A stretch of DNA of 64,000 nt. Origin: an uncultured Ruminococcus sp. (GTDB taxonomy: Bacteria > Bacillota > Clostridia > Oscillospirales > Acutalibacteraceae). The notes beneath the pieces are model-generated. The model was not told the origin of the DNA. It did no database searches and saw nothing but the letters and a program-made list of their open reading frames with translations. A program made the position numbers and the translations under genes. How positions within the stretch are numbered: the stretch's first letter is position 1; every line of letters starts with the position of its first letter. Positions 17,481-26,346 of the stretch are shown piece after piece. Location of the stretch: the NCBI GenBank assembly GCA_902785365.1, contig CACZYC010000001.1, positions 1 to 64,000 on the forward strand. Reading direction: 5' to 3'.

Positions 17481-18293
17481 ATGAAGTCGGTGACTGAAAT
17501 GAAGCTTAAAAATATTGACAAGGGAAAAGAATTTGATTTTGGCAGGACGTCCGACGTTTACGCAAAGTACCGTGATATTTATCCGAAAAGTATGTACGAT
17601 AAACTTTTTGAACTGGGTATCGGTAAAAGCGGTCAGAGAATCCTCGACCTCGGCAGCGGCACGGCGGTTTTGCCGCTTAATATGTACCATAAAGGCGCGC
17701 AGTTTGTTTCGACCGACATTTCCGAAAATCAGATTGTGCAGGGTAAGCGTGCGGTAGAGGAGAGAGGGATAAAGAATATACAGTTCAAGGTCTGTTCAGC
17801 TGAGAATACGGGCTTTGAAGACAACAGTTTTGATGTTGTAACGGCTGTGCAGTGCTTTCAGTATTTTGACGCCGAGAAAGCGGCTGAGGAGATATACAGA
17901 ATACTGAAGCCCAACGGAATCTTTTGTAAAATCTTTATGGACTGGAAGCCTTTTGAGGATCCCGTGATTTATGAAATGGAAAATCTGGTGTTGAAATATA
18001 ACCCCGAATGGAGCGGTAAAGGCTTTAGGGAGTATAACTTCACCTTCCCCGAATGGGCAAAGGATAGGTTTGAAATAGCGGACGTAATCTCCTATGACGC
18101 GGAACTGGAATTTACAGGGGAAGCGTGGCTCGGAAGGGTGAAAAGCTGCCGCGGCGTCGGCGCGAGCCTTTCAGAGGAGAAGATAGCTGAATTTGAAGAA
18201 GAATACCGTGAGCTGCTTAAAAAATACACAGAACCGCTCAAGCTGAAACACCAGATACATATTGAAAAGTGGTCAGTGGTTAGTGGTCAGTGA
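17481..18293 (+). CDS. Class I SAM-dependent methyltransferase
   Basis: A 270-residue cytosolic methyltransferase of the Methyltransf_11 type. Seen: motif I ILDLGSGTAVLPL near residues 54-66, a following acidic STDISENQ loop, the VTAVQCFQYFD post-motif near 119, and a helical C-terminal half. The substrate cannot be inferred. The ATG at 17481 and the in-frame ATG at 17499 are both possible; neither has a strong ribosome site. The final residues (KWSVVSGQ) are encoded by a heptad repeat array, so the original C-terminus has been replaced or extended. Confidence 0.85.
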   Translation: MKSVTEMKLKNIDKGKEFDFGRTSDVYAKYRDIYPKSMYDKLFELGIGKSGQRILDLGSGTAVLPLNMYHKGAQFVSTDISENQIVQGKRAVEERGIKNIQFKVCSAENTGFEDNSFDVVTAVQCFQYFDAEKAAEEIYRILKPNGIFCKIFMDWKPFEDPVIYEMENLVLKYNPEWSGKGFREYNFTFPEWAKDRFEIADVISYDAELEFTGEAWLGRVKSCRGVGASLSEEKIAEFEEEYRELLKKYTEPLKLKHQIHIEKWSVVSGQ

Positions 18294-18360
18294 TCAGTTA
18301 ATCCCGCGAAAAAGATATAATAAAAGAAATAGCAGAGCATTTCTCGCGAGATGCTCTGCT
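18268..18360 (+). repeat. Heptad array plus hairpin (half element)
   Basis: Units AGTGGTC, AGTGGTT, AGTGGTC, AGTGATC, AGTTAAT overlap the methyltransferase stop codon. A perfect hairpin AGCAGAGCAT..ATGCTCTGCT follows at 18331-18360. The layout matches the left half of elements A and B; no inverted array closes it. Confidence 0.75.
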
Positions 18361-18491
18361 AATATTATTTATGCTTTTATATTAGACAGCATTATAGCGT
18401 TTAGTTGATAGGCAATAGTCAGAAAAGATTTGAGCTGTTGCACCGCCGTTTATCGTTGTTAGTATTAAAACTAACTTATTTAAAGGCGGAA

Positions 18492-19289
18492 TCAAAATTT
18501 TCCGCTGGTGCTTCCGAAGGAGCCGCTGTCGTGGCTTGAGGAGCTTTGTTTAGCCTTTCTTGTACGGCTTACGTGAGTGTAGATAAAGCGGTCGTAAGCG
18601 TTGTGAACCTGAAGACTGTTCTCAATGAGGTAATCGTTCGCCTCAGCCTTGAGCTGTACGGGTTTATACTTTTTCTTAACGCTGAACACAGCGATTAAGC
18701 CTACAACAATTCCCGCGCCGATCGGAATACCAAAACGAATTAGATAATCCGTCATCGTCATCTTTTTGTGATTGGTGTCGTAGGGAGTACCTTTTTCGTA
18801 TTCATCAATGAATTCGTCGGCTAGCTTAGCGAATTTTTCAAACGCGTCGTCGTAGTCGCCGTCGTGCAGATCCTCATTGATCGCGTTGCCGATGTACTCT
18901 CTGCCGTAGGCTGTGAAAGCGTCGTGCCCCTTTTCGTTGGAGGCGATACACCAGTCTCTGTCAGCCATACTTATCATCAGCAGGACATTGTTCTCGTTGT
19001 ACAGAGCATTTTTGCAAACGTACTCGGAAGCGTCGTCGATTGTGCTGAAGCTTTGGTTGAAGTTTTCGTTGAAATACGTCTGATAATCATTGACCGTAAA
19101 TATAATAACGTCAATGCCGTGTTCCTGCGACACTGTTTTCAGCTCGTTCTGTACCTCGGTAAACTCGGATTCGCTGAGGAGCGAAGCGGTGTCGTAGATA
19201 TACTCGCTTTCTTCCTCCGCGAAAACCGCGGGCATAAACAGCGCCGTCAGAATTAAAGCTATACATGCAATAGATAAAACTTTTTTCAT
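18492..19289 (-). CDS. TPM domain protein (YdjH/YgcG-like)
   Basis: Membrane-anchored protein of 265 residues: signal peptide 1-24, an extracytoplasmic TPM domain (about 28-165) opening with YIYDTASLLSESEF and including NNVLLMISMADRDW, a transmembrane helix near 188-206, and a cytoplasmic tail ending in a Ser/Gly-rich GSFGSTSGKF segment. TPM proteins are often tied to membrane or photosystem maintenance. It lies 12 nt after the zinc-ribbon gene, third in a set that matches Bacillus subtilis ydjI, ydjG and ydjH, which sit with pspA in an envelope-stress operon (established for Bacillus; transfer here is inference). No pspA is seen here. Confidence 0.8.
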   Translation of the reverse strand: MKKVLSIACIALILTALFMPAVFAEEESEYIYDTASLLSESEFTEVQNELKTVSQEHGIDVIIFTVNDYQTYFNENFNQSFSTIDDASEYVCKNALYNENNVLLMISMADRDWCIASNEKGHDAFTAYGREYIGNAINEDLHDGDYDDAFEKFAKLADEFIDEYEKGTPYDTNHKKMTMTDYLIRFGIPIGAGIVVGLIAVFSVKKKYKPVQLKAEANDYLIENSLQVHNAYDRFIYTHVSRTRKAKQSSSSHDSGSFGSTSGKF

Positions 19290-19301
19290 AACGACACCCC
19301 C

Positions 19302-20390
19302 TTAAAGCAAACCGAGCAGCGTGCCTATGAGGTAGACAATAACGCCGACTCCGACAGCAAGTCCGCCGAAAAGCGCCCCAAGTTTTGCGCCGCTTACGGG
19401 GAGGTTTCCTACAAATTTCCCTGTCTGACCGTTCATGGCGAACAGGTATTTTTCACCGCGATAATCGGTGTTGAGTATCCATACGGGGTAGAGGGCATAT
19501 TTTGCCTTACCGTTTTGTACCTGGATTGAGCTTGACTTGGGAGTAACTGTGGCGTACGGGAAGTCAATAGTTCCTCTCAGTACGTCCTCCGCGCTTCTCT
19601 TAACACGGTTATTCGCGCGTTCAATGCTGTCCTCCATACTGACGTCATACTTGTCGGCGAGATAACCCGCGAGGTATGCCGTTGTAAAGTCAACAGCCTC
19701 ATTGAAGTTGAACGGCTCTATGCTCTCCATAAGGTCGTCGGGCATTTGTGTGGAGCCGTCAACGGGGATATTCTCAAAACTCATTGAACCCTCTCGGAAA
19801 ACGTCGAAGTAGCTTGTCTCGGTGTAGTTGTACTCCGAGTCCGACCAGGTGTGTATGGTGGTTGCGGTGTAGTTTACAGCCGCGTCGGTGTCCGAGTCAA
19901 ACAGCCAGAACGGAACATACAAACCTTTGATTTCCTCGAGCTTGTTCTCGGCTTTGAAAGCCCCGGGAGCAAACTTCTTGGAGTTGACATACTTCTTGAG
20001 AGTTTCCTTCGCGGATTCCTTGTCATGTCTGAACGGAATTACATAGTCGGGTTTCAGCATACCCGAGAGTCTTCCGCTGAGCACTACGGGGTTGCCGCAG
20101 TAGGGACATTCGGTAGCCGCGGTATTTTCGTCGGCTACAATTTCACCCGCGCAGGACTTGCAGACAAACACATTCATATTTGCCGTTTCATTTTCGTCCC
20201 ATTCCTGTCCTGCGCTGCCGCCCCAGTTGAACTCATCGGGAGCCTGGTCCTTGAGGCGTTCGTCCTGTGCCTTGAACGCCTGCGGGTCAAACTCGCTGTC
20301 ACAATAGGGGCATTTCATTTTTTGCGCGTCCGCGTCGAAGTTTATCGCTCCGCCGCAACACGGGCATTTGTATTCAAAAATTTCAGCCAT
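19302..20390 (-). CDS. Zinc-ribbon membrane protein (YdjG-like)
   Basis: A 362-residue protein beginning with two zinc ribbons: CPCCGGAINFDADAQKMKCP at residues 9-28, and a second CKSC..CPYC pair near 77-97. The middle has a long beta-rich domain with a VPFWLFDSDTDAAVNYTATT-type segment near 155-174, and one or two hydrophobic helices close the C-terminus (residues 335-362). It matches TFIIB-type zinc-ribbon proteins such as B. subtilis YdjG in layout. It is second of three genes on the minus strand; a heptad-bounded element sits directly before its ribosome site (AAGAGGAAAA), separating it from the SPFH gene. Confidence 0.8.
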   Translation of the reverse strand: MAEIFEYKCPCCGGAINFDADAQKMKCPYCDSEFDPQAFKAQDERLKDQAPDEFNWGGSAGQEWDENETANMNVFVCKSCAGEIVADENTAATECPYCGNPVVLSGRLSGMLKPDYVIPFRHDKESAKETLKKYVNSKKFAPGAFKAENKLEEIKGLYVPFWLFDSDTDAAVNYTATTIHTWSDSEYNYTETSYFDVFREGSMSFENIPVDGSTQMPDDLMESIEPFNFNEAVDFTTAYLAGYLADKYDVSMEDSIERANNRVKRSAEDVLRGTIDFPYATVTPKSSSIQVQNGKAKYALYPVWILNTDYRGEKYLFAMNGQTGKFVGNLPVSGAKLGALFGGLAVGVGVIVYLIGTLLGLL

Positions 20391-20403
20391 ATATTTTCCT
20401 CTT

Positions 20404-20555
20404 AGTTCTCAGTAGTTAGCAGTCAGTTCTCAGTTTATCACTAACAAAAGAAAGTGAAAAGAATTAGCAGAACATCTTTCGGGAAACATTCAGGTAATAC
20501 TGTATAAATTCTTTCGCGTGAACAACTGACCACTGTCTACTGAATACTGACCACT
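20404..20555. mobile_element. Heptad-bounded non-coding element B
   Basis: A 152-bp element with left array AGTTCTC, AGTAGTT, AGCAGTC, AGTTCTC, AGTTTAT and inverted right array AACAACT, GACCACT, GTCTACT, GAATACT, GACCACT. The core shares words and order with element A (ACTAACAAA, AGCAGAACATC, CGCGTGAACAACTG), while its central hairpin is more degraded. It is inserted between the SPFH and zinc-ribbon genes of one operon. Confidence 0.75.
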
Positions 20556-20557
20556 AA

Positions 20558-21895
20558 TTATACTATATCGTTGTCGTCGAACGGGTCTCCGCACTCGGGA
20601 CAGAATTTGGGCGGATTCTTGGGATCTTTGGGTTCCCAGCCGCACTTGTCACATCTGTAGAGGGGAGCGTCCGCGGGTTTCTTGGAGCCGCATTCCTGAC
20701 AGAATTTGCCGAGGTTTACAGCGCCGCAGCTGCAAGTCCAGCCCTTCTGCTCGGCGGGCTTCTTAGCTCCGCATTCGGGACAGAATTTGCCCTGAGCCTG
20801 AGCTCCGCATGAGGGACATTTCCAGCCGCCCTGAGCGGGAGCCTGCTGTTGAGGAGCTTGCTGCTGGGGCTGCTGTTGCTGATTCTGCTGAGCCATATTA
20901 TAGAAGTTCTGGGCGTTCATTCCGCCGCCCGCGTTCATAGCCATACCCATTCCGATAAAGCCGTTCATTGCTCCGCCTTCGTTCGCCGCGGCAGCTTTCA
21001 TAGCGTCTGCCTGAGCGCCTACGAGCGTCGCGCCCGCCATAGACGGATCGCGCATCATACCTGTGCGCTGAGCTTCCTTGATCATCTGAGCGTCTTCCTC
21101 GGGGAGGTTGATGGGGTTGAGGGCGATTGATACAACGCTCAAGCCTCTGAGCTCCGACCACTTGGCTGTGAGAGCCTCGTTCATCGCGACCTCAAGGTCT
21201 GCCGCGTGGCTGACAATCTGGTTAGGTCTGAGTTCCATATCGCTGAGCTTACCGAAAGCGGGCTGCAAAGCGCTGATGAACTCTGTCTTGAGCTGACCGT
21301 CAAGCTCTGTGCGCTTGTAGTCGGATTCAACATTACCGCATACGTTTGTATAGAACAGAAGCGGGTTTGTGACCTTGTAGGAATATACACCGCTGCAGCG
21401 GATGCTTACGTCAACGTCAAGTCCGATGTTCTTGTCAACTACACGGAACATAATCGGGTTCTGTGTGCCGAATTTATTGTCGATGATTTCCTTTGTGTTA
21501 AAGTAGTAAACTCTCTGATCCTTGCCTGTGTCTCCGCCGAATGTGAAACGCTTGCCTATGGTTTTGAAAGTTTCCTTAATGCTGCTGCCGAGGCTGCCCG
21601 CGAAAATGCTGGGCTCTGTGGATGTGTCATATGTAAACTCGCCGGGCTCGGCGCACACCTCAACAATCTTGCCCTGTTCAACGATAATCATACACTGACC
21701 GTCGGCAACGGCGATTACGGAACCGTTGGAGATGATGTTATCGCTTCCCTTGGTGTTGGAGGAACGCCCTGAAACTCTCTTTTGTCCTTTTACGACAAGA
21801 GTGTTTTTGTCGATACTTTCACAGTAAAAGTATTCCTTCCATTGATCGGCAAGGGTGCCGCCTAAAGCGCCTATGCCTGCTTTAATTAATCCCAT
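20558..21895 (-). CDS. SPFH-domain protein with C-terminal zinc ribbons (YdjI-like)
   Basis: A 445-residue protein. Residues about 1-300 form an SPFH/band-7-like domain of the virion-core-protein type (opening MGLIKAGIGALGGTLADQWKEY). Then come an Ala/Gly/Met-rich stretch, a Gln-rich linker (about 340-362) and three zinc ribbons (CPSCGAQAQGKFCPECG, CSCGAVNLGKFCQECG, CDKCGWEP..CPECG). It matches B. subtilis YdjI and relatives. It is first gene of the three-gene minus-strand set, with GAAAGGAG before the ATG. It probably forms a membrane-associated oligomer that recruits or works with the zinc-ribbon and TPM proteins; this partnership is inferred from synteny. Confidence 0.85.
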   Translation of the reverse strand: MGLIKAGIGALGGTLADQWKEYFYCESIDKNTLVVKGQKRVSGRSSNTKGSDNIISNGSVIAVADGQCMIIVEQGKIVEVCAEPGEFTYDTSTEPSIFAGSLGSSIKETFKTIGKRFTFGGDTGKDQRVYYFNTKEIIDNKFGTQNPIMFRVVDKNIGLDVDVSIRCSGVYSYKVTNPLLFYTNVCGNVESDYKRTELDGQLKTEFISALQPAFGKLSDMELRPNQIVSHAADLEVAMNEALTAKWSELRGLSVVSIALNPINLPEEDAQMIKEAQRTGMMRDPSMAGATLVGAQADAMKAAAANEGGAMNGFIGMGMAMNAGGGMNAQNFYNMAQQNQQQQPQQQAPQQQAPAQGGWKCPSCGAQAQGKFCPECGAKKPAEQKGWTCSCGAVNLGKFCQECGSKKPADAPLYRCDKCGWEPKDPKNPPKFCPECGDPFDDNDIV

Positions 21896-21935
21896 AATTA
21901 AAACTCCTTTCGGTTTTTAAATGTAAACATATTTA

Positions 21936-22092
21936 GCCCTCCCTCGGGGGAGGGTGTCACGCCGCAGGCGTGACGGGAGAGGGTCAATAAAAAACGGTTA
22001 ATATCTTACGAGAGATAAATCGAGCATTATTGAAATGGACCCTCTATCGACCAAATCGCAAGCGATTTGCCCACTTTCCCCCAAGGGAAAGC
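21936..22092. mobile_element. CTTCCC-hairpin element, copy 3
   Basis: A 157-bp copy. The left end has GCCCTCCC..GGGAGGG, the hairpin GTCACGCCGCAGGCGTGAC and GGGAGAGGGTC. The right end (inverted) has GGACCCTCTATCG, the hairpin CAAATCGCAAGCGATTTG and CTTTCCCCCAAGGGAAAG. It is a compact form with only a short core. Confidence 0.8.
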
Positions 22093-22121
22093 ATAATGCT
22101 CAGTTTTAAATCACCAGTATT

Positions 22122-23912
22122 CTATTCAATCGGCTCAAAGTCCGCGACGCCGTGCTTGCACAGCGGACAGATGAAGTCCTCGGGAAGCTCGTCGCCCTCA
22201 TAGATGTAACCGCAAACCTTGCATACAAAGCCTTTCTTGCCGTCGGCTTCGGGCTTGGGCTTAACATTATTCTGATAATATGTGTAGGTCATTGTTTCCT
22301 TGTCAGATGTTACACGAGCCTCTGTAACGGCGCAGATGAACATACCGTGTGTGCCGAGGTCGATGTACTGCTCAACGGAGAGCGACATAAACGAGTTGAT
22401 GTATTTGGGCAGGAATACAAGACCGTTGTCAGAATACAGCGGATTGCCTGTGGCGAATTTATCTACTTCCTTGCCGCTCTGGAAACCAAAGTGCTCAAAC
22501 ACCTTGAACGGAGCTTCAACGCTGAGGCAGTTCACGTTCATTTTGCCCGTCTCTTTGATAACGTCGTGCGAGTAGTTCTGTTTGTTTATAGTTACCGCTA
22601 CGCGGTTGGGTGTGTTTGTTACCTGAGTAACGGTATTTACAATAAGACCGTTGTGCTTTTTGCCGTCATATGAAGTGACAACATAAAGACCGTAACCGAT
22701 GTTGAACAGAGCGGTGAGGTCGTTCTTGTCGGCTGTTTCCTCGTGCTGAGCGAGGTAATCCATACAAAGCTCATCGGAGAGCTTGTCGATGTCGGCGATG
22801 TTCTCGTCGCTGAGAGCGGATTTGATTGTGATGTTGGTGTCGGTGTAGGTGATATTCTTGCAGCCCTCGAGCATCTTCTTCATAGTCTTGATAGCCTGGG
22901 GAGCCCAGGAGCCGTTCTCGATAAGAGCAACTGTCTTGTTCTGGAAGTTGCGCTCTGTGAGGTGGTCTATGAATTCGCGCATAAAGGGGAAGATTTCCGC
23001 GTTGTATGTAGTGGTGGCGAGAACGATTCTTCCGTAACGGAAAGCGTCCTCAACGCACTCAGCCATATCCTCGCGGGCAAGGTCGTTGAGAGCAACCTTG
23101 GGACAGCCTTTTTCGATGAGTTTGTCCTTGAGCATTTCCGCGGCTTTCTTGGTGTTGCCGTAAACGGAGGTGTACGCAATCATAATACCCTCGGTCTCAA
23201 CGCCGTAGGATGACCAGGTGTTGTACAAATCAAGGTAGTAGCCGAGGTTTTCCTTGAGAATGGGACCATGCAGAGGACAGATAGTCTGAATATCAAGTCC
23301 CGCCGCCTTTTTGAGCACAGCCTGAACCTGAGCGCCGTACTTGCCGACGATGCCGAAGTAGTAGCGCCTAGCCTCGCAAGCCCAGTCCTCGTCCACGTCG
23401 AGAGCGCCGAATTTGCCGAAACCGTCAGCAGAGAACAGAACCTTGTCCGCGCTGTCGTATGTCATAAGAACCTCGGGCCAGTGAACCATGGGAGCGCCGA
23501 CAAAGTTGAGCGTGTGGGTTCCGAGCTCGAGGGTGTCGCCCTCTTTTACAACAATTCTTCTGTCCTCAAAGTCGGTCTTGAAGAAATTCTGCATCATATT
23601 GAACGCTTTGATACTGGAAACAATCGTTGTGGAGGGATATTTGTTCATAAAGTTCACGATGTTAGCCGAGTGGTCGGGTTCCATATGCTGAACTACAAGG
23701 TAGTCGGGAGCCTGGTCACCGAGAACCTTCTCGATATTGCCGAGCCATTCGTCGGTGAAGTTCTTGTCCACGGTGTCCATAACGGCAATTTTGTCATCTA
23801 CAATTACATAGGAATTGTATGCCATACCGTTGGGCACAATGTACTGACCTTCGAACAGGTCAACCTTGTGGTCATTAACGCCGACATAACGGATGTCGTT
23901 TGTGATTGTCAT
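22122..23912 (-). CDS. Flavodiiron protein fused to flavin reductase and rubredoxin
   Basis: A 596-residue oxygen (or NO) reductase of anaerobes. Domains in order: metallo-beta-lactamase-like diiron domain (about 1-240) with the HxExDH ligand motif HMEPDH near 79-84; flavodoxin domain (about 245-395, opening MIAYTSVYGNTKKAA); flavin-reductase-like FMN domain (about 405-545); and a C-terminal rubredoxin (about 550-596) with CKVCGYIYEG and CPLCKHG. All electron carriers are in one chain, so it may take electrons directly from a reduced pyridine nucleotide or flavin. The ATG at 23912 follows AGGGGG; an upstream GTG-type extension is less likely. A TATAAT-like -10 lies at 23929-23934. It is monocistronic. 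Confidence 0.92.
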   Translation of the reverse strand: MTITNDIRYVGVNDHKVDLFEGQYIVPNGMAYNSYVIVDDKIAVMDTVDKNFTDEWLGNIEKVLGDQAPDYLVVQHMEPDHSANIVNFMNKYPSTTIVSSIKAFNMMQNFFKTDFEDRRIVVKEGDTLELGTHTLNFVGAPMVHWPEVLMTYDSADKVLFSADGFGKFGALDVDEDWACEARRYYFGIVGKYGAQVQAVLKKAAGLDIQTICPLHGPILKENLGYYLDLYNTWSSYGVETEGIMIAYTSVYGNTKKAAEMLKDKLIEKGCPKVALNDLAREDMAECVEDAFRYGRIVLATTTYNAEIFPFMREFIDHLTERNFQNKTVALIENGSWAPQAIKTMKKMLEGCKNITYTDTNITIKSALSDENIADIDKLSDELCMDYLAQHEETADKNDLTALFNIGYGLYVVTSYDGKKHNGLIVNTVTQVTNTPNRVAVTINKQNYSHDVIKETGKMNVNCLSVEAPFKVFEHFGFQSGKEVDKFATGNPLYSDNGLVFLPKYINSFMSLSVEQYIDLGTHGMFICAVTEARVTSDKETMTYTYYQNNVKPKPEADGKKGFVCKVCGYIYEGDELPEDFICPLCKHGVADFEPIE

Positions 23913-24125
23913 AGAGTATACCCCCTGTATTATAGTCACATTTATTGTACCATAATTTGTGTAAAAATGGCAACATTAAAACGGCTTTTTTGCCCTATGC
24001 ATATTACACAAATACCGAAGTCAAAATTTGTGCAATATTTCAATGCAAAATATTGCCACGAATATGGTATAATAAACTAAGGTCTTCCCATAATATGGGA
24101 AGAATGAATTTAAGGAGGATTATTT

Positions 24126-24644
24126 ATGAAAAAACTTATCAAAATTACAGCTGTTGTTATGGCGCTTCTTATGTGCTGCGCGGTATTCGCTTCATGCGGA
24201 GGAGGTAAAGGCGGCGACAGCGGCTCAGCGGACAATTCGGTAGCGGGTGAAACAAAAACATGGGGCAACATCACTGTTCTGGTTCCCGATGGAATGAATT
24301 TCAAGGGCGGAAACGTTCTTGACGAAAAGGATCCCGATGTTGTCAACCTTTCCAAAAAGGACAACGCCACAAACTACATCCTCATTACAATCAATGACGA
24401 TGAAGAGGGCGCGAAGAGCGGTCTTGACTCAACAAAGGACGCTAACAAGGGCAGCAAGGAAACTACCTTTGAGGCAGGCAAAAAGTGGACAGCCGTAACT
24501 TATGAGTATTCGGGCTCTCCCGCGTTCCAGGCTTACGCTGAGTTTGACGGTCGTTATGCTGTTATTCAGAGCTTCGGCTTTGCCACAGATGACGAAACAA
24601 CAACCGCGGTTCTCAGTTCCCTCAAGGTTAAAGCCGCTAAATAA
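24126..24644 (+). CDS. Lipoprotein, hypothetical
   Basis: A 172-residue predicted lipoprotein: signal peptide with a lipobox ending FASC (lipidated Cys near residue 23), a Gly/Ser-rich spacer, and a beta-rich domain (about 40-172) with VLVPDGMNFKGG and a YEYSGSPAFQAYAEFDGRYA-type region. No known family was recognised with confidence. TATAAT at 24068-24073 and AAGGAGG upstream, and a strong terminator downstream, indicate a single-gene unit. It is convergent with the metal genes at 24720. Confidence 0.75.
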   Translation: MKKLIKITAVVMALLMCCAVFASCGGGKGGDSGSADNSVAGETKTWGNITVLVPDGMNFKGGNVLDEKDPDVVNLSKKDNATNYILITINDDEEGAKSGLDSTKDANKGSKETTFEAGKKWTAVTYEYSGSPAFQAYAEFDGRYAVIQSFGFATDDETTTAVLSSLKVKAAK

Positions 24645-24675
24645 TCAGCACTGTAAATCAACAATAAACAATAAG

Positions 24676-24703
24676 AGCCGTCGCTTAACGCGACGGCTTT
24701 TTT
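24676..24703 (+). terminator. Intrinsic terminator
   Basis: AGCCGTCG and CGACGGCT pair across a short loop, followed by TTTTTT. Confidence 0.9.
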
Positions 24704-24719
24704 CTTGGACTATTATTTC

Positions 24720-24968
24720 TTATCGTTTGAACAGCCCTTTCTTCTCATAGGGCTCGCAGGTGTACGAGGTCATTTTGTAGCCCGTTTCGCCGATAACCTT
24801 TTCGAGTTCTTCTCTCGGGATTTCCGCGGGGGCGATGATTTCGGTTTTCTTATCCTTGTGGGATGAGGTTACTTTCTTAACCTTGAAGTTGTTTTTGACG
24901 GCGTCGTTTGTATGAGCTTCGCACATATTGCACATCATTCCATCCACGCCGATTGTAATTTTAACCAT
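24720..24968 (-). CDS. Heavy-metal-associated (HMA) domain protein
   Basis: An 82-residue ferredoxin-fold protein with the metal-binding motif GMMCNMCEAH near residues 10-19 (MxCxxC), typical of copper-type chaperone domains, though other soft metals are possible. The C-terminal tail has an additional Cys (YTCEPYEKK). It lies 22 nt after the CDF transporter gene with AGGAGG before the ATG, so the pair probably forms a metal efflux/handling operon. Confidence 0.88.
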   Translation of the reverse strand: MVKITIGVDGMMCNMCEAHTNDAVKNNFKVKKVTSSHKDKKTEIIAPAEIPREELEKVIGETGYKMTSYTCEPYEKKGLFKR

Positions 24969-24990
24969 AGTTATTCCTCCTTTCTTTTAT

Positions 24991-26145
24991 CTATGTATAC
25001 GGATGTTCAACTGTTACCTTGAGTTTTACTTCCGGGGCTTTTTCAGCGAAAGCGTTTGTCAGCTCGCTGAGTATTATATCGCTGTCAAAATTCTTTTCGA
25101 ACGGCACAACGACATCAAAGCTGAGTTCAACGTTATCGCCGTTCTTTTCGTATCTGAAATCGTGGAAAGAATACTCGCTGTTTACATTTTTCAGTATCTC
25201 TTTTGTTACCGCAAAATACTCGGCGCGCTCTCTGCCGCCTTCGACAGGGTCAATGTGAATACACATTATTATGCCCAGCTTATCTTTGATTTCATTCTCG
25301 ATATTATCAATAATACTGTGGATAGTTACGAGGTCAAAGTCCGACGGTACTTCCGCGTGAGCGGATGCGATAATTTTGTTGGAGCCGTAGCTGTGCACGA
25401 TGAGGTCGTGGACACCGAGTATGTTCTCGTCGTTGAGAATCAGTTCTTCAATTTTACATGTGATTTCACGTGAGGGAGCCTGCCCGAGGAGAGGGTTGAG
25501 GATTTCCCTGACAATTTGGATTCCCGATATAAAGATGAATACAGCCACACACACTCCGATAATTCCGTCAACTCTGCTGATTCCGAACACGCCTGACGCA
25601 ATCAGAGCGGCAGCTGTCGCGGTGGTGGCTATACAGTCGTTTAAACTGTCCTGGCATACCGCCTTGAGGTTCAGATTGCCTGTGAGTTTGTATAGCCTGT
25701 GATTGAATATCGCCATCCACAGCTTGACAAGAATCGCCGCCGTGAGAATGAGTATGTACCACACGCTGTAACCGACCTTTTCGGGAGTGATAATCTTATC
25801 GATCGAGCTCCGAAGCAGCTCATAGCTGACAAAAAAGATTGAGAAAGCCACTATAAGCGCGGAGATATATTCTATCCTGCCGTGACCGAAAGGGTGTTCC
25901 TTGTCGTCGGGCTTGTTCGAGAGCTTTGTACCCAGGATTGTTACCACGTTTACGGCGGCGTCGGAGAGGTTATTTACGCTGTCCGCCGTGATTGAAATAC
26001 AGTTCGAGAGTAAGCCGATAACGAGCTTTACGGCGCTGAGCAGAATGTTGCAGATTATTCCGACAACTCCGCTTAGTATACCGATACCCTTGCGCGGGTT
26101 GTCCTTATATCGGTTTTGGGAAATTTTAATAAGTAATGAGGTCAA
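24991..26145 (-). CDS. Cation diffusion facilitator family transporter
   Basis: Proton-driven divalent metal exporter of 384 residues, longer than many CDFs because of its extended C-terminal cytoplasmic domain. Seen: six membrane helices in residues about 20-215, the signature NCISITADSVNNLSDA in TM2, the HPFGHGRIEY loop near 87, a second metal-site region NDCIATTATAAAL in TM5, and a His-containing ferredoxin-like C-terminal domain. TTG at 26145 is the likely start, with AGGGGCGG upstream; no nearer ATG opens the family N-terminus. It is co-transcribed with the HMA gene. The metal (Zn, Mn or Fe) is unresolved. Confidence 0.9.
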   Translation of the reverse strand: MTSLLIKISQNRYKDNPRKGIGILSGVVGIICNILLSAVKLVIGLLSNCISITADSVNNLSDAAVNVVTILGTKLSNKPDDKEHPFGHGRIEYISALIVAFSIFFVSYELLRSSIDKIITPEKVGYSVWYILILTAAILVKLWMAIFNHRLYKLTGNLNLKAVCQDSLNDCIATTATAAALIASGVFGISRVDGIIGVCVAVFIFISGIQIVREILNPLLGQAPSREITCKIEELILNDENILGVHDLIVHSYGSNKIIASAHAEVPSDFDLVTIHSIIDNIENEIKDKLGIIMCIHIDPVEGGRERAEYFAVTKEILKNVNSEYSFHDFRYEKNGDNVELSFDVVVPFEKNFDSDIILSELTNAFAEKAPEVKLKVTVEHPYT

Positions 26146-26178
26146 TGTACCGCCCCTAAATTGTTTTTATATATTTAT

Positions 26179-26206
26179 ATTATAGTTGACGGAAAATATT
26201 AGTCAA
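26179..26206 (-). promoter_or_regulatory. CDF transporter promoter
   Basis: On the minus strand, TTGACT (26206-26201) and TATAAT (26184-26179) are separated by 16 nt, 34 nt before the TTG start. Confidence 0.65.
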
Positions 26207-26248
26207 GAGAATTATTTGTGTTTGGCGGTTAGTTGTATATACCAGAAT

Positions 26249-26291
26249 TAAAAAAGTGTCGGCAGTACTTCTTCCGAAAGATGTACTGCCG
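26249..26291 (-). terminator. Terminator of fruR-ptsI cluster
   Basis: On the minus strand, CGGCAGTAC and GTACTGCCG form a 9-bp stem followed by ACAC and a T-run. It is the only terminator-like hairpin downstream of ptsI. Confidence 0.8.
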
Positions 26292-26346
26292 ATTATTTAT
26301 TTGGTTTGGTAACGATTAATTGCTCACATAAGAGAGCTTTCTCGCT

